Assembly: GCA_002633025.1 (NCBI GenBank)
Contig: NMRB01002091.1
Span: 1 to 64,000, forward strand
Source: Notospermus geniculatus
Lineage: Eukaryota > Nemertea > Pilidiophora > Heteronemertea > Lineidae
Length of the DNA: 64,000 nucleotides
Direction: 5' to 3'
Below, in pieces: positions 13,001 through 24,998 of the stretch (position 1 is the stretch's first letter; the number at the start of each line of letters is the position of its first letter). The notes under the pieces are model-generated. The model did not search any database. It saw nothing but the letters and a program-made list of their open reading frames with translations, and had not been told where the DNA came from. A program made the translations under genes and the position numbers.

Positions 13001-14413
13001 GTGATATTATAGCGTAGTGTCACCGTGTATTAACAGACGGCGCTACAACTCAGACAACTTGTGACCGCCGGGTAACATTTTTCGCATGTCTCCCTTTAAC
13101 AAATATGAATTTATCGTTCGAAGGTGCAAGGATTCATTTGAGTGAACAAGCATCAAATAGGATGATTGTAACTGATTAGATGCATCACTTTAGGAACATC
13201 ATAACTTGAACGCTGTTTCTTTCTGACAGGAGAACAGAAGGGTCCATCTGGTGGGTTTTTAAACACAAAAAATCACTATTGACTTCAACTCTGATCTAAT
13301 TATATCATGAAATGACTGCAGTTAGATTGAAAACAGCCTGCAGTAAAATAGAAGGCCTGAAAATCATAGCCAACAAAAGAACTTGCACAGCCAGAATCAG
13401 AGTTTCCCTACAACTAATCTATCTTGATATTGGCAATATAATCAACCACCTGCTAATGCCTTGAACAAATTATCTTTCGAAAGTGCGAGGGTTCATTTGA
13501 GCACACCAACTTCAAATGGGATGCTACTGACCGATTGATTTGTTAAAGTGATTTTTTTTCATGATGCAGGCACTGGTCCGAAACCCAACGGACATCTAAG
13601 ATGTGAGTTTAATTAATTCAGTCATTTACCATGTCAACAACTTCATGATTTGCAACGAGGTGAAGTAGTGTTTTTTAGTGAACACAAATCAACACTTTTG
13701 GTGAAGTTCACAGCTTCAACCTCTGCCGAAGTCTTTTTCGCCGACCCTGCAAATGCAGCCAACAGGTCAGTTATTTTCCCGTGTAAAAGCGAACTGACCT
13801 CCACCGGCCTCGTGCGGGATTGAGCACGCTACATATGAATGGCATCACTGGCGCATTGCTGTAAATTACCTGTGAAGAAATCACGCACGAGATTTCTCAA
13901 GCACTGCTCATGTTGTTAGAAGCATAGTTTATCGATTTTAAGTGATTATTTTTGGGATATTTCTTACTTGCGATAACTGTAAATGTTGATACACGCCATC
14001 TGGTGGCACGTATTTGAACGAACCGACCTCGAACTAGATCGAGGCGGGTTCGGTAACCCGCACCGTGTAAAAGCGATCAATCCATCCTGAACCGAACCCG
14101 CCCGAGGAGGGTGGAGGTAGGTTTCCTCGAACCAGCACCGTGTAAAAAGGGCAAATAAATCGGAAAGTCGTCTCCGAATATTTCGCAAATTTTCAACCCC
14201 AATCGGGGTCTTCCTCAGGCGCTATATAGAAGAGATCCGAGAGGTGAAACAATCACCTCAATTCACCTCTGGGATCTATTCTATATAGCGCCTGAGGAAG
14301 ACCCCGACTAGGGCCGAAAATTTGCGAAATATTCGGAGACGACTTTCCGATTTATTGTACCTGTGAATTCATGTTAATTTTGTTTTCTAGACTTCAACAG
14401 GCAGCAATACTAG
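7069..14413 (+). CDS. Gene A: secreted microexon protein, duplicated 5' half (probably truncated)
   Basis: Coding exons: 7069-7132, 7312-7428, 7606-7635, 7865-7888, 8377-8400, 8649-8660, 9077-9088, 9318-9395, 9910-9939, 10199-10222, 11060-11083, 11860-11877, 12320-12349, 12586-12615, 13230-13250, 13570-13602. The start is ATG 7069: it opens a signal peptide (KVLLLFNVFTTLSIS, cleavage likely after SQA). Two copies follow of a module with a CPxGT...C or CPK...C motif, then KWG/RWG and GGKLG peptides, then GKPIRGPSGEG-type Gly-Pro peptides. All later introns are phase 1. After 13602 homology to gene B is lost. The next acceptor (14389-14390) would give YFNRQQY and a stop at 14411-14413, for a protein of about 197 residues. 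That last exon is weak; splicing into gene B exons downstream is the alternative. Against gene B the exons differ by about seven synonymous and three conservative changes. Confidence 0.72.
8013..8250. repeat. Intronic minisatellite (about 27 bp unit), copy A
   Basis: Repeats of GGATGGTTTATCTGTTGTAC followed by CGTAAGC and variants, about eight units. The same array lies at 20103-20340 in copy B with nearly the same unit order, so it predates the duplication. Confidence 0.8.
10238..10496. repeat. Inverted-repeat element present in both copies
   Basis: AACTTCAACATGGCAAAGTG on the left is answered by CACTTTGCCCATGTTGAAGTT on the right, with a single-copy centre. It is also in copy B at 22214-22465, so it inserted before the segmental duplication, in the intron after the AEMMGGKLG exon. 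Confidence 0.7.
10896..11034. mobile_element. Hairpin with GGCTCTT repeats, only in copy A
   Basis: GGGACACCCTAATCTGAGAG and its complement frame a run of TTGGCTCTTGGCTC repeats. CAATTTG borders both sides. Copy B is empty (about 23090-23103). It lies 25 bp before the VGGTRITI exon of gene A. Confidence 0.75.
11289..11719. mobile_element. GGTACCGGCA inverted-repeat element, only in copy A
   Basis: GGTACCGGCAGA at the left and TGCCGGTACC at the right, with CGCGGCGCTGA and TCAGCGCCTCC as subterminal partners. About 430 bp. Copy B has only a CAACAA microsatellite here (about 23325-23360). The minus-strand ORF inside has no recognisable motif. Confidence 0.65.
12225..12293. repeat. 13-bp AT microsatellite, expanded in copy A
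   Basis: AATAATAACTTAT repeated about five times. Copy B has only TAGTAACTTAATGCC, so the expansion happened after duplication. Confidence 0.8.
12723..13095. mobile_element. TTAA hairpin element, full length, absent from copy B
   Basis: Flanked by TTAA at 12719-12722 and 13096-13099. Arms start AGGGAGACATGCGAAAAATA and run inward, nearly self-complementary, to a centre ACGAGCTCATAAATTCGTGAG. Copy B at about 24490 reads GCCATTAACAAATATG, the perfect empty site. No ORF; a piggyBac-type transposase in trans is likely from the TTAA specificity. Confidence 0.93.
14159..14354. repeat. Near-perfect palindrome with GACCCC/GGGGTC arms
   Basis: GAAAGTCGTCTCCGAATATT on the left and its complement on the right. 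The arms include CTGAGGAAGACCCC and the GGGGTCTTCCTCAG complement. A single diverged arm of this family is at about 9520-9585. See the finding on hammerhead-like cores. Confidence 0.65.
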
Positions 14414-14522
14414 TGTGGTAAGTTGGTTCAATTGTGTTTTATTTCAGTTCCTTTCCATACATGTAGTTCCTTACCTCATGGTATGGCATGTCTGTCATTT
14501 CGTCAAATAATGTGGTTAACAT

Positions 14523-14920
14523 TAGTGAGGTTTCGCAAATCTGACGAAACACAAAGTACGAAATACGAAATTGGACTTCATTTCCATGACGTAATGTATT
14601 TCAGGAGATGGTTGGTACCACAAATATCGCCTACTGCAAGAGCGTCTTTTAGCGTACATGTATGACGTTAGTCCGATAGAGTTACGGTGTACCGGTATAT
14701 TAAACTATGAAATTTATTTTTCGTTTCCACTTCGTAGACACGACGTGGAAATTTAAAGATGAACCGTAACTCTTCCGGTCTACATGACATGCTAAAAGAC
14801 GCATTGGCAGCAGGAACATTTGTGGTACCAACCATCTCCAGAAATACATTAGGTCCTGGAAATGAAGTTGAATTTCGTATTTCGTACTTCGTTTTTCGTC
14901 AGATTTGCGCAACCTCCCTA
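14523..14920. mobile_element. TAGTGAGGTTTCGCAAATC hairpin element, copy 1
   Basis: Begins TAGTGAGGTTTCGCAAATCT and ends CAGATTTGCGCAACCTCCCT. Subterminal bases GAAATACGAAATTGGACTTC are mirrored on the right. About 400 bp, no ORF. Relatives of the same interior are at 42494, 44425, 45571 and 46842. Confidence 0.8.
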
Positions 14921-15249
14921 TTGCCTTTCAGCACGAGAGATGAACATGAACCTGGGGGAGATGAGGGATGAACTGAACCTGGAACTGAGCATGGAACAAA
15001 GCAGGATTGCGTCTCCAAAAGCGAGAAGGAGAGATCCATTATTTTCAACCTTCTTAATCTGTAATAGATAAGAGTATGAAATGCAATAATCAATGAAAGC
15101 AAAAACAAAACTCTTTGTTCTTTTGATTCTTTTTCTTGCATAAGAGACCGAAATTGGTCCAAGATCACGTCTACAGTCAACATACTGGCGAAGTACGATT
15201 TACACCAGAGAAGGAGGAGCGCCATCGTCATCGTTATAGTCAACAGTGA

Positions 15250-15829
15250 TTAGCATGTCATCGGTCATTTCTTTGTTTACGCTCCCTCTTTGGTAGTTTT
15301 TCAAATACCCCCCTTCCCATAATACAAGGTCGGTTCGAGTGTCGCCACCAGGATCTGCAGCTCACATGGATCATAAGCTGGCCCACTGGCATCCAAGCGC
15401 CAAAATGGCCGTATTGGGATCTAGCTTCTTCAACATTTTCATGTCAAAAGCGTCAGTGTCAATGCCGGTCAGGACGTCGATTCGATGGTATCAACAGCCT
15501 GCTGCTGCGTGGTCAGCAATGGCTACCACACCAGAAGAAGCTGAGTGGGCGTCGGCAATGCCACACGGCCCTGACATTGCAACTACATTTTGGTGTCTGT
15601 ACAGTCGCTGAACACGGTTGGATCACATACAGTGCATTGTTCTGCCGACCAAATGGCCGCATAGCCGCAGCCCATCCGGCGGCGAAAACAGTGACAGGCA
15701 AACTGGCTCCTGGATCCAACCTGGTTTGGACGCGGTTCAATATGTTGACTTCCCCAACGGTTAATTGTCCCAAGCTAGGTAATACGACCGTATATCTCTC
15801 GACAGCTCTAGGCATCCTTAAAGGGTGAC
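15250..15829 (+). other. Open frame of unknown nature in the spacer
   Basis: From 15250 to the TGA at 15827-15829 one + frame is open for about 190 codons without an early ATG. It reads, in part, RQCHTALTLQLHFGVC and NLVWTRFNMLTSPTV. The minus strand is also open over 15513-15878. The base composition is richer in G and C than its surroundings. I recognise no family on either strand. It may be a decayed transposon or gene fragment; the 3' end runs into a TTAA element. Confidence 0.25.
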
Positions 15830-16189
15830 ATGCGAAAAATACTGCCCGGCGGGCACAAGTTGTAGCGCCGTCTATCAATAAACGGTGACACTACGCTATA
15901 TCACAGGCGCCTGTAGAACTATCAGTGAGTTTCGAACACTTTTCTAACCAAACGTATCTAAAAAACACAACACGTACATATGTATCTAAAAACACACCAC
16001 GAGCTCATAAATTCGAGAGCTTGGGTGTGTTTTTTACAAACTAGTGTTTTTTGGTTAGGTACGTGTTCTAAGCTCACTAATAGCTCTACAGGGGCCTGTG
16101 ATATAGCGTAGTGTCACCGCGTATTAACAGACGGCGCTACAACTCAGACAACTTGTGCCCGCCGGGCAATATTTTTCGCATGTCTCCCT
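15822..16189. mobile_element. TTAA hairpin element in the spacer
   Basis: TTAA at 15818-15821 and 16190-16193. Left end AGGGTGACATGCGAAAAATA (one change from the family), right end CGCATGTCTCCCT. Same self-complementary arms as at 12723 with a small CATATGTATC insertion. Confidence 0.9.
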
Positions 16190-16848
16190 TTAATAGCCAA
16201 TCTGGGGTTCATAGTGCTCGCTCCCATCCGTTGCCGTTTGCGCTGGCGATGGAAGCGAACGCCAGAAACCTCTGATATTCTCAGGATGGCTCCGGGTGAA
16301 ACAGTGCATTCATAAAATTGCTCTTGTCAAGCATGTGCTGGTAGAGCATATGGGTATTCATGATAGGTGTATAGGCCTACAGCATCTCTCTACTAACAAG
16401 CAATACCTCAATATTGACAAATCATTTTGTGTGTCATGCATGGGGCGTTTTTTCGTAGAAGTCATGCATGTAGTATGAGACTTTTGTCCAAAGTTCACTC
16501 TGCAAAAATCCCATAGAGGTGTAGACTGCAAAACAGACATTCGTTAATACGTCCAGCAGTGTCTACCACTGGAGCTATCTTCTGGACATCGTCTGAAGAC
16601 ACACAGGTCGCAGTAAATCAGGAATCAGTTTAACGGCATTTGGCGTATGACAGGATGGCAAGATGGCAGGCACCACCAAGCATGAAATATTGGACTTCCA
16701 AAACAACAGAAATTAATTTGACACATTAGAAATTCCCATCATACCAAAATTCATGGAACAGAAGGATTGGGATATAAAGATAAGCATGACAACGTTGTGG
16801 TTTCTCTGAAGAATTTAGGGGCTAAACGAAGTTGCGTCGACATTTCCC

Positions 16849-17157
16849 CATTGGGGATGGCGTAATTTTTTTATTTTTGACGTTGCGTCATGAGAAAATG
16901 ACCTGTACATTTTTCTACAGAAATAATGACACAAAAACGTTGCTATTGTCGCCATCGTTTCTCTTATTTTAAGAAAAAACGTAATGAGATTAAAAGAAAA
17001 TTTCATCTGCTACACGATGATGTAAGTTTTACTCTCGGGTGACCAAAACAAACGGGTTATTTTCATGCCAGAAATAAATGGAAATAACGTTAGAAAAACG
17101 ACATTTGGTCACAACGCTCGCAGCGACGCCGTGTGGTGCTAGTACTGCGCCGTCCTC
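16849..17157. mobile_element. About 310-bp element, only in copy B
   Basis: Interrupts sequence that is continuous in copy A (GTCGACATTTTCCTGAATTG at about 4130). It contains CCAGAAATAAATGGAAATAA, also found at about 61930 and, as reverse complement, at about 32520-32560. These mark a dispersed family with copies at about 32440-32750 and 61880-62025. Confidence 0.7.
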
Positions 17158-19154
17158 ATTGGTCGACTACTGAATTTGGTGTACATTGCTGCCTGCATTC
17201 TGAAGAGGGCAACCGATGTCTGAACGTCCACATTCCAGCGGGTCGATTGGATGACACAATCTTCCACCCACACACACAGTCAATGATCCATTCTCTGAAT
17301 GTATGGCCAACATCTACACCTGCCACCTATACTACAATCGGCCACGCATGCTGTTCGATAGGCTACTTAAAAAATGGTCCATGGACCACGTGCTCACCCG
17401 TTTGGACATACATGTAATAGTGTAATGGTTTCAAAATGATCAAGGCAATGCTATACCCGCTGTAAACTGTCCATTTTTTATCAAATTTCATGAGTTTCCT
17501 CATAAAGGTTTCCATGTGGGTATAAGACGTAGACCCTGAATCTGAGTTTCCAAAAAATCGCATGAAAAATTTGATTGGATTCAGCTGTTAAGGATTGGTA
17601 TTCAAAAATTATGATATGAGCAATCATCACGCAATATGTAAACTCATAGACAGAATCTAGAGCCGAGGAATCGATCCACAATCAATGAGCAGCGACTGAT
17701 CGATTATCTAGCAACAATTGAAGCAAATTTCGGCCATTAAATTGTTACCAACACCTGCAAATTAAGGAGAGCAGTTTAAGGGCATATTTCTCCCCTGAAC
17801 TTGGCGTGATTACGAAGCACATATTGTATCCGCATGTAAGTACAATGTAGAATAGATAACACATATCAAAGTCCTAAGACCAGGGTAGCTTCATCGTGAC
17901 CATTATATTACATAGGCCTAGTTGAGGATAACCGTTAATTTAACCCTTGCATATCAATGTAAACAACACCATGTGAAATTTCTCACCAAATATTTTCAAG
18001 TCGTGGGGCCTTTAATAAAATATATTGATATGTGTCTGGTCTCTCGTCGTTTGCATTTTGATACAGACCACGTTGTGCTTTCAAAGCACAGGCCGTTTTC
18101 TCTTCTTTCTGTGTCCCCACCAACAAACAAGGAATACTTTAAAACAGGTAGGGTCACAGATGCTGATACATATTTGCTATATTTGCGAAGTTTTTTTAAG
18201 TTGCTGAGTACAAATGAATCCATTTTACTATGGTATGTCAATTTCCAGTTTTGTCTATTTCAGCCATGTTACATTTTATGTACCGGTACGCCATACTGTG
18301 CTGTACACTAAGGTTCATTCGCCTTGTCGCCTCTTCAAAATCAGACTTTTTGATTTTCGAAGTTGGTTTCAACTTGAACCTGATTGCTACAGCAGTTACT
18401 TAGCGGCATGCCTCCAGGCAAACGCAAAAAAAGTTATACGCTTATCAAAACGAATACAATATGTTGGGCTAAAATGTTTTGTCATAAACTGTAAGTACAT
18501 GTAGGTGTACATGCATGTATTGACATCAACATTGCTAAGTACCCGCAGTAAATATGAGAAGTGGATCATGTTGTCATAACATCAAAATCGTAGAAAAGTT
18601 GCAGATTCATTCAATTTCATCTTTCCAAATACCGGTAGGCAATTTTTATTGAGCTTTTTAAATCTTTTCAAATCATCTGTTACAGTGATTCAGAATATGT
18701 GCTGATAAGTCTTTACATGTGATTTATTGGTTCTTATAATTCTGCAACAAACTGGAAATAATTGTTCTACTGGAAATAAACTGTAATTGGTCTACTGGAA
18801 ATAACTGTTCTACTGGAAATAACTGTTCAACAGAATTCATGATGTTATGCTGCCAATATATTGATATTTGAGAACATAAGTATCGATATCAATATGAATG
18901 GGCCGGGAAGTAATTATTGTCAGAACCAACCACGCACACATACTGCACCATTCAATAAGGGTATCATAATTTTATAGAGAAAGTTAAGGAGAAGGCTCCT
19001 GCATCCCTTCTCGATTAAAGAAGACAATGACGATGGTGTGTAAGAAAATATTGATAATTAATATATTTATACACCATCACAATTATTTGATGGTTCGAAT
19101 GGTATACTGTATGAGGTATTTATTTCCAGGTTTGGTGGAATATTCAATCCGACA

Positions 19155-22100
19155 ATGTTGGGCCCAAAGGTCCTCTTGCTATTCAACGTTTTCACGACTT
19201 TGTCGATCAGCCAAGCCAGTAAGTCGTTATTGTCTTATCATGTATTTTTATAGACCGAGCAAAGCCAAAATTATAAAGTGAACATTGTACTTCATAAAAC
19301 TTCACCAGAGCTAAAGCTTTACCACCCTACATGCCACATAGGTTCAATACATTCTCGTATAACAACATGTACGTGTATATTGCACCAACATTCACAGGGC
19401 GCACGCTACCGGCAGAGCCTTCACCTCGTGTACGAATCCCAAAGAAATATGTTGTACCCTATAAAGATCGATGCCCGACAGGAACACAAAATGAGGGGAA
19501 AAAATATTGCGTTGGTAAGAGTTATTTACTGAAATCAACACGTCTGCCTTAATTCCAATAGACATGATAGATTGGATGACAATTCTGCATTATGAACTAC
19601 GGAAAAGTGAGAGTATAGTTGCTTGTTTTGGGTTTTTTGGGCTTCCATCGATCAGTGATGGATTTGATGGCTGACCTTGTTTACTTTTCCAGTGACAGAC
19701 CTGTCGGCATTTCTCAAATGGGGTAAGTTTCTTCTTCATCAGAAAAAAAATATTGCATAGCTATAACAATCAACATTTCACAATATAAAATGAAAGAACG
19801 ATTAACAATTACGTGTAATACTTTGTTCATATAGTAAAATTTTGTTCAAACAGTAAAAAGGGGAGAAAAAAGTAAGAAGACATAGATATTATAATGCTGG
19901 GAATACACAAAATACTTTGAATTACCCCTTTTTTCTTCTTGGTAAATTACAGGTCAATCAATGGGAATGAAAGTCGGTACGTGTGTTTCATCAAAACAAT
20001 CTTATACGCAAAATATATCAGTGCTTCGAAAAAAGGTTTCAGTGGAAGAATGACGACAATTTAGAAAACTTCCAAGAATCTATTTGAAAAAAAGTGAAAG
20101 CTTTATGGTACCGTCCATGCCGATGGTTTATTTATGGTATCGTAAGGGGATGGTTTATCTGTTGTACCGTAAGCGGATGGTTTATCTGTTGTACCGTAAG
20201 GGGATGGTTTATTTATGGTATCATTAAAGCAAAAGGTTTATTTATGGATGGTTTATTCATGGTACCGTAAGCGGATGGTTTATTTATGGTGCCGTCAGCA
20301 GATGGTTCATTTATGGCACCGTAAGCAGATGGTTTTACGTAACCTAGGTACATGTACCTCTAAACGATTCTCACAGCAGGAAGAAACTCAAAGTTCCATG
20401 ATAATTTAATTCCTAAGCAAGTCACATTTTTAATCGAAATCATTGTGTTTTTTTTCTTCATTTAAGAGAGACACCAGAATGGAAACATAGGTAATACTAT
20501 TAAAACAACAAATTCAATTACAAATGTCATCCGTCTGATAAAAATGTTTGCTTTAATCTAGAGGATGGGCTAATTTGAAGACAGCCCACGACATTCAAGA
20601 TTAATTGTGTCGTGATTTCACCATGGTTATTTAAGATACCCAAAAGCTACGATTGTGCAGAGTTGCCATCATGCGACTCGACATGGATTAGTAGATTAGA
20701 ATACCTGCATCTACACGACATTTTTACCTTGTTTCCAGTTTCAATGGGATGTAAGTACTTGAATGTTAAATCAAGCCTGAATATATCAGAGACGTTATCG
20801 TGTCGGCGAACATTCTTTGTAATATCCCCTGTCACTGAATTTACGGTAAAATATTTAGGTAGATTCGAATTACTTGGTCATGATTCAGCCATTCCTTGTA
20901 CATGCTACTTTTTGGTACGTAAAAAGCACCTTTCTCCAGAGACGTACCTCACATTCAAATAGATTCATAACAGCATTCATACCATCAGACCATTCATACC
21001 ATCAGACATGTTCTTTTTGTAGTTTCATTGTCACATCAAGTTACCTTTAAAACAAGAATATTTCATTAATCACGCTTTTTTCATAGCGACGTCTATAGGT
21101 ATCCGACATGATAATTCGTTTTCACATTTCATATTTATGACAGTTAACTTCATCTCACTCTCAATATTTCAGTCAACTTCCCAGGTAAGCTAAATCGTGT
21201 TTTGTCAGCATTTAGCATAACAGTAACACTGGAGTTCCTGTCAAAAAAATCAGTACGACCTCCCTCATGAAGAACATTTTTTAGTTACATGTACATGTAT
21301 ACTCCTGCGATTATCTTTTCTAATCGCAGATGTCGCATATTTTTCATTCTTTGCCTGCCCAGTAGTTCATTTTCCCATTGCACTGTACCTTTTCAGCTGT
21401 ACGTTGTTGCTGCTGGTTCCTTGAGGAACGGATCCTTCCTTGTTTTTTCTCAAATGGTCATAAAAGAAAACATAATAAGCTAAAACGGTTTAAAATGTTT
21501 ATCTATTCCACGGATCCAATAAGATTACAGATTTATTTTTTGCAACAGAAATACCTATACCTAAAAATATACTACCCAAGAAAAGGTGTCCAAAATTGGC
21601 AGAGGATAGAGGAGAAAATTGCGTCTGTAAGTAGCTATTACTCTTACCCACCACCTTCCTGCTCTCTGATCCTAAGCTTCTGATATACTTCTTTTCCATC
21701 TTGAAATGATAAAGCTTCCTTGAAACATGAGAAGTGGCCATTGAAGAAAACCTCAATTTTATATGTATCTACATGTAGTGTGCATCACAAAACAACGAGA
21801 ATACGGAAGGGTCGTTTGCATGTGTTCTGGCTGTGCAGTGATAGATTAATAGCAATACCTTTAAATGTATACATTTACTTTCAGTTCTTGGTCTGGTAAC
21901 ATTGGAGCGATGGGGTAAGCACAATCTACGGAGGTACTGGGCAGTGAATATTTTTCTTTGGAACATTCGATAAAATACTTATTGTTGACTGTTGAGAATT
22001 GCAAAAGAAAGAATTACATGTGCTACGCTCTTCAAGAAATAGAATCATTTTATCCATGATGCTGCACTGATGCTGCACTGCACTGCCTTGGAGGCTGCAT

Positions 22101-24998
22101 AATAGAAGATAACACCACGAGTTTTCCTTTTATTCACTAATTTTGAATTTTTACTTTTAATTTTTCATTACAGCTGAAATGATGGGCGGCAAGTTAGGTA
22201 AAACATCAGTTGTAAAGTACGATTCACGCTAACTTCAACATGGCAAAGTGCCAGGTCTATGCAACGACACCATAAAGTGAACACTCATAAACCACAAACT
22301 ACAATATTTACCAGCTGACTGAGCAAAACCTTGGAGTGTTTGCTATAGGCTGTTCAAGTGAAGCTAACATAATTAGGTAACTGCGACATGGATTATTTAC
22401 GACTGACTTGTGCACATTTCCAAGGTTGGCACTTTGCCCATGTTGAAGTTGGGTACTTTATCTAGATTGTGAATGCTTACACGAGGAGTTGGACCACATA
22501 CTGAGTATAATAAATCCAAATCTTGTAAGATTTACCTTGGCCTTCATGTAGCAGGATTACTTTCGCAATGATACATACTATCAATATATTACTGTCTCTC
22601 AAATTTGCCAACTAAAGTCTGGCAACATCTAACTTCGACCCAATGGAATGCGGAAGTCATGTAATGTGGCAGAGCTTTGCGGTTTTTAATCATGCCTGTT
22701 GACCATTTGTGATCGTTCCCCTATTATTTTTGTTCGCGCTGTCCACTGGTTATTCAATAGCCGCGTGTGATTAAAGGTCCGTGGAAAATCCAAGTATCAA
22801 TTTCCTAACTTCCGCATTCCATTGGGTCAAAGTTAGATGTTGCCAGACTTTACTGACGATGCACACCTCTGTACTCCAGAAAATCGTGGGAATGGGAAGG
22901 TCGATTTAGTATGTAAGTTATAGCCACATGGACAACAAGCATATAAAATTTGATTAAACCTATATCGATTGGTAAAGTGTGGAGGACTCGCTTATTCAAT
23001 GTAAAATGTACATGTGTACAATCGCTGTGTGTTTTACACCAGAAATGCTCATCGTTTTTGATACTACGTGGTTAATGTTGAGGGAGCATTCAATTTTTAA
23101 TTTGCCGTTTCAGTTGGTGGAACGAGAATTACTATCAGTAAGTATACAATGTAGGAAACGGTCCCAATATTCGTTGTCAACATCGATTCTGCCACAAGAA
23201 CTTATAATATATACGACCTGGCCAAAGACCGGTTGCATGAGGCAGTTATAAAATCAAGTATGATGTTTTTTATTGTTGTTAGGAATATAAATTTGTTTAA
23301 AACTTACGATGGTTTGAGCATCCCTAACAAGAACAACAGCAACAACAACAATAACAACAATGCAGAGTAACTCTTTACATTAAATTGAAAAGCAGTAACA
23401 TTTTTTCTCCACATTGAATAAAAGCTATTTTAATTAAGAAGATCTTTTATGTTCACATATCTACTTTCCTCTGATTTCAAGAAGTTGTCATAAAAGGAGG
23501 TAAGCTGATAAAATTTTGGGTAGTTAACTTTACATCATCCTCTGGAAAAGATGGAAGTTCGTCAGACGCAGATGAGGTCTACGTATCATCTACTTAGCAT
23601 TTCCTGTTTCCTAATCTTTGTTGCTTGTGGTGTTTACCAAATACGGCATGAACCACTCAGAGTTGTCACATGACCATGATCTTCCTTTTTTAAAATGAAT
23701 TTGACGGAAATTTCCATGTTGCATTCCAAATATGGCATCAGCCAATCAAATTTTAGACTTCAATCAATTCGCTACAAATGCATTGATTCTAACACACGTG
23801 ACACACCGGGATCCACCCTATGAGGCAATGATAGTAACTTAATGCCTTGTTTGTTTTTGTCTGACAGGAAAACCGGTCAGAGGTCCTTCTGGAGATGGTA
23901 CGTAGTAATATCTAAAACAAATCTTTAATACAATTCACACTGGTCTAATTAGGTCATAAAATAAATTAATGACGGGGATTCCCACTGCATTCCAAATATG
24001 GCAGCACCAATCAAATTATAGTCACATGATCAATTTACTACAAGTGCACTGACTTCCAACAGACGTGACACATCGGGGTACACCCAATGAAGCAATGAAA
24101 GTTACCTGGTAAATGTAATGCATTCCTTTTTCTGACAGGAAAACCAGTCAAAGGTCCATCTGGAGAGGGTGTGTAATATCTAAAAAGTCTTTAAAACAAT
24201 TCGCACAGGCCTAGGTCAGAAAATGACTCGCTTACGGTAGTTATTCAATAGACCCTATCACTCCAATAGAGCGCAGCACCTGACGGTAACTGGCGAGGGC
24301 TACAGCGTCACGACGTCCCATACATCATTCTGAACGTCGTGACGTCATTCGAAAAACCTCCACTTGTTTCAGCGATCATGACGTCGCATGTCAAGGAATG
24401 CGTATGGGACGTCGTGACGCTGCAGTTACCGTCAGGTGCTGCGCTCTTTTGGAGTGATATCGTCTATTATCTAATCACCAGATATGCCATTAACAAATAT
24501 GAATTTATCGTTGGAAGGTGCAAGGATTCATTTGAGTGAACAAGCATCAAATAGGATGATTGTAACTGATTAGATACATCACTTTAGGAAGCATCATAAC
24601 TTGAACGCTGTTTCTTTCTGACAGGAGAACAGAAGGGTCCATCTGGTGGGTTTTTTAAACACAAAAAATCACTATTGACTTCAACTCTGATCTAATTATA
24701 TCATACAATGACTGCAGTTAGATTGAAAACAGCCTGCAGTAAAATAGAAGGCCTGAAAATCATAGCCAACAAAAGAACTTGCACAGCCAGAATCAGAGTT
24801 TCCCTACAACTAATCTATCTTGATTTTGGTAATATAATCAACCGCCTGCTGATGCCTTGAACAAATTATCTTTCGAAAGTGCGAGGATTCATTTGAGCAC
24901 ACCAACTTCAAATGGGATGCTACTGACCGATTGATTTGTTAAAGTGAATTTTTTTCATGATGCAGGCACTGGTCCGAAACCCAACGGACATCTAAGAT
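19155..24998 (+). CDS. Gene B part 1: signal peptide and modules 1-2
   Basis: Exons: 19155-19218, 19398-19514, 19693-19722, 19953-19976, 20467-20490, 20739-20750, 21173-21184, 21549-21626, 21885-21914, 22174-22197, 23114-23137, 23482-23499, 23868-23897, 24139-24168, 24625-24645, 24966-24998. The ATG opens LGPKVLLLFNVFTTLSIS with an S-Q-A cleavage site. All three differences from gene A in this exon are synonymous. Module 1 has DRCPTGTQNEGKKYC, then VTDLSAFLKWG (30 nt), GQSMGMKVG (24 nt), ERHQNGNIG. Module 2 has KRCPKLAEDRGENC, FLGLVTLERWG (30 nt), AEMMGGKLG (24 nt), VGGTRITI, KVVIKGG. Exons of 30, 30, 21 and 33 nt then give GKPVRGPSGDG, GKPVKGPSGEG, GEQKGPSG and GTGPKPNGHLR. The 20739 and 21173 exons are only 12 nt each. 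Confidence 0.8.

Larger units (their letters stand above)
3860..13761. repeat. Segmental tandem duplication, copy A
   Basis: Homology with 16539-25157 starts at the shared CATTCGTTAATACGTCCAGC and stops after the shared GACCCTGCAAATGCAGCC. It carries the 5' flank and all 16 exons of gene A. Alignment offset falls from about 12.7 kb at the left to about 11.4 kb at the right, because transposons inserted separately in the two copies. Confidence 0.9.
13762..16538. other. Spacer between the duplicated copies, mostly hairpin elements
   Basis: Holds a CGAACCCGC/GCGGGTTCG-rich inverted repeat (about 13770-14150), a palindrome (14159-14354), a TAGGGAG-type element (14523-14920), an unexplained GC-richer open frame (15250-15829) and a TTAA element (15822-16189). 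A possible short exon of gene A lies at 14391-14413. At 14930-15065 a frame reads REMNMNLGEMRDELNLELS, but no splice context supports it strongly. Confidence 0.5.

Noticed and set aside
12320-13602. Collagen triple helix
   Set aside because: GKPVKGPSGEG-like peptides look collagen-like, but Gly is not at every third position over any long stretch, here or in the 31-40 kb array.
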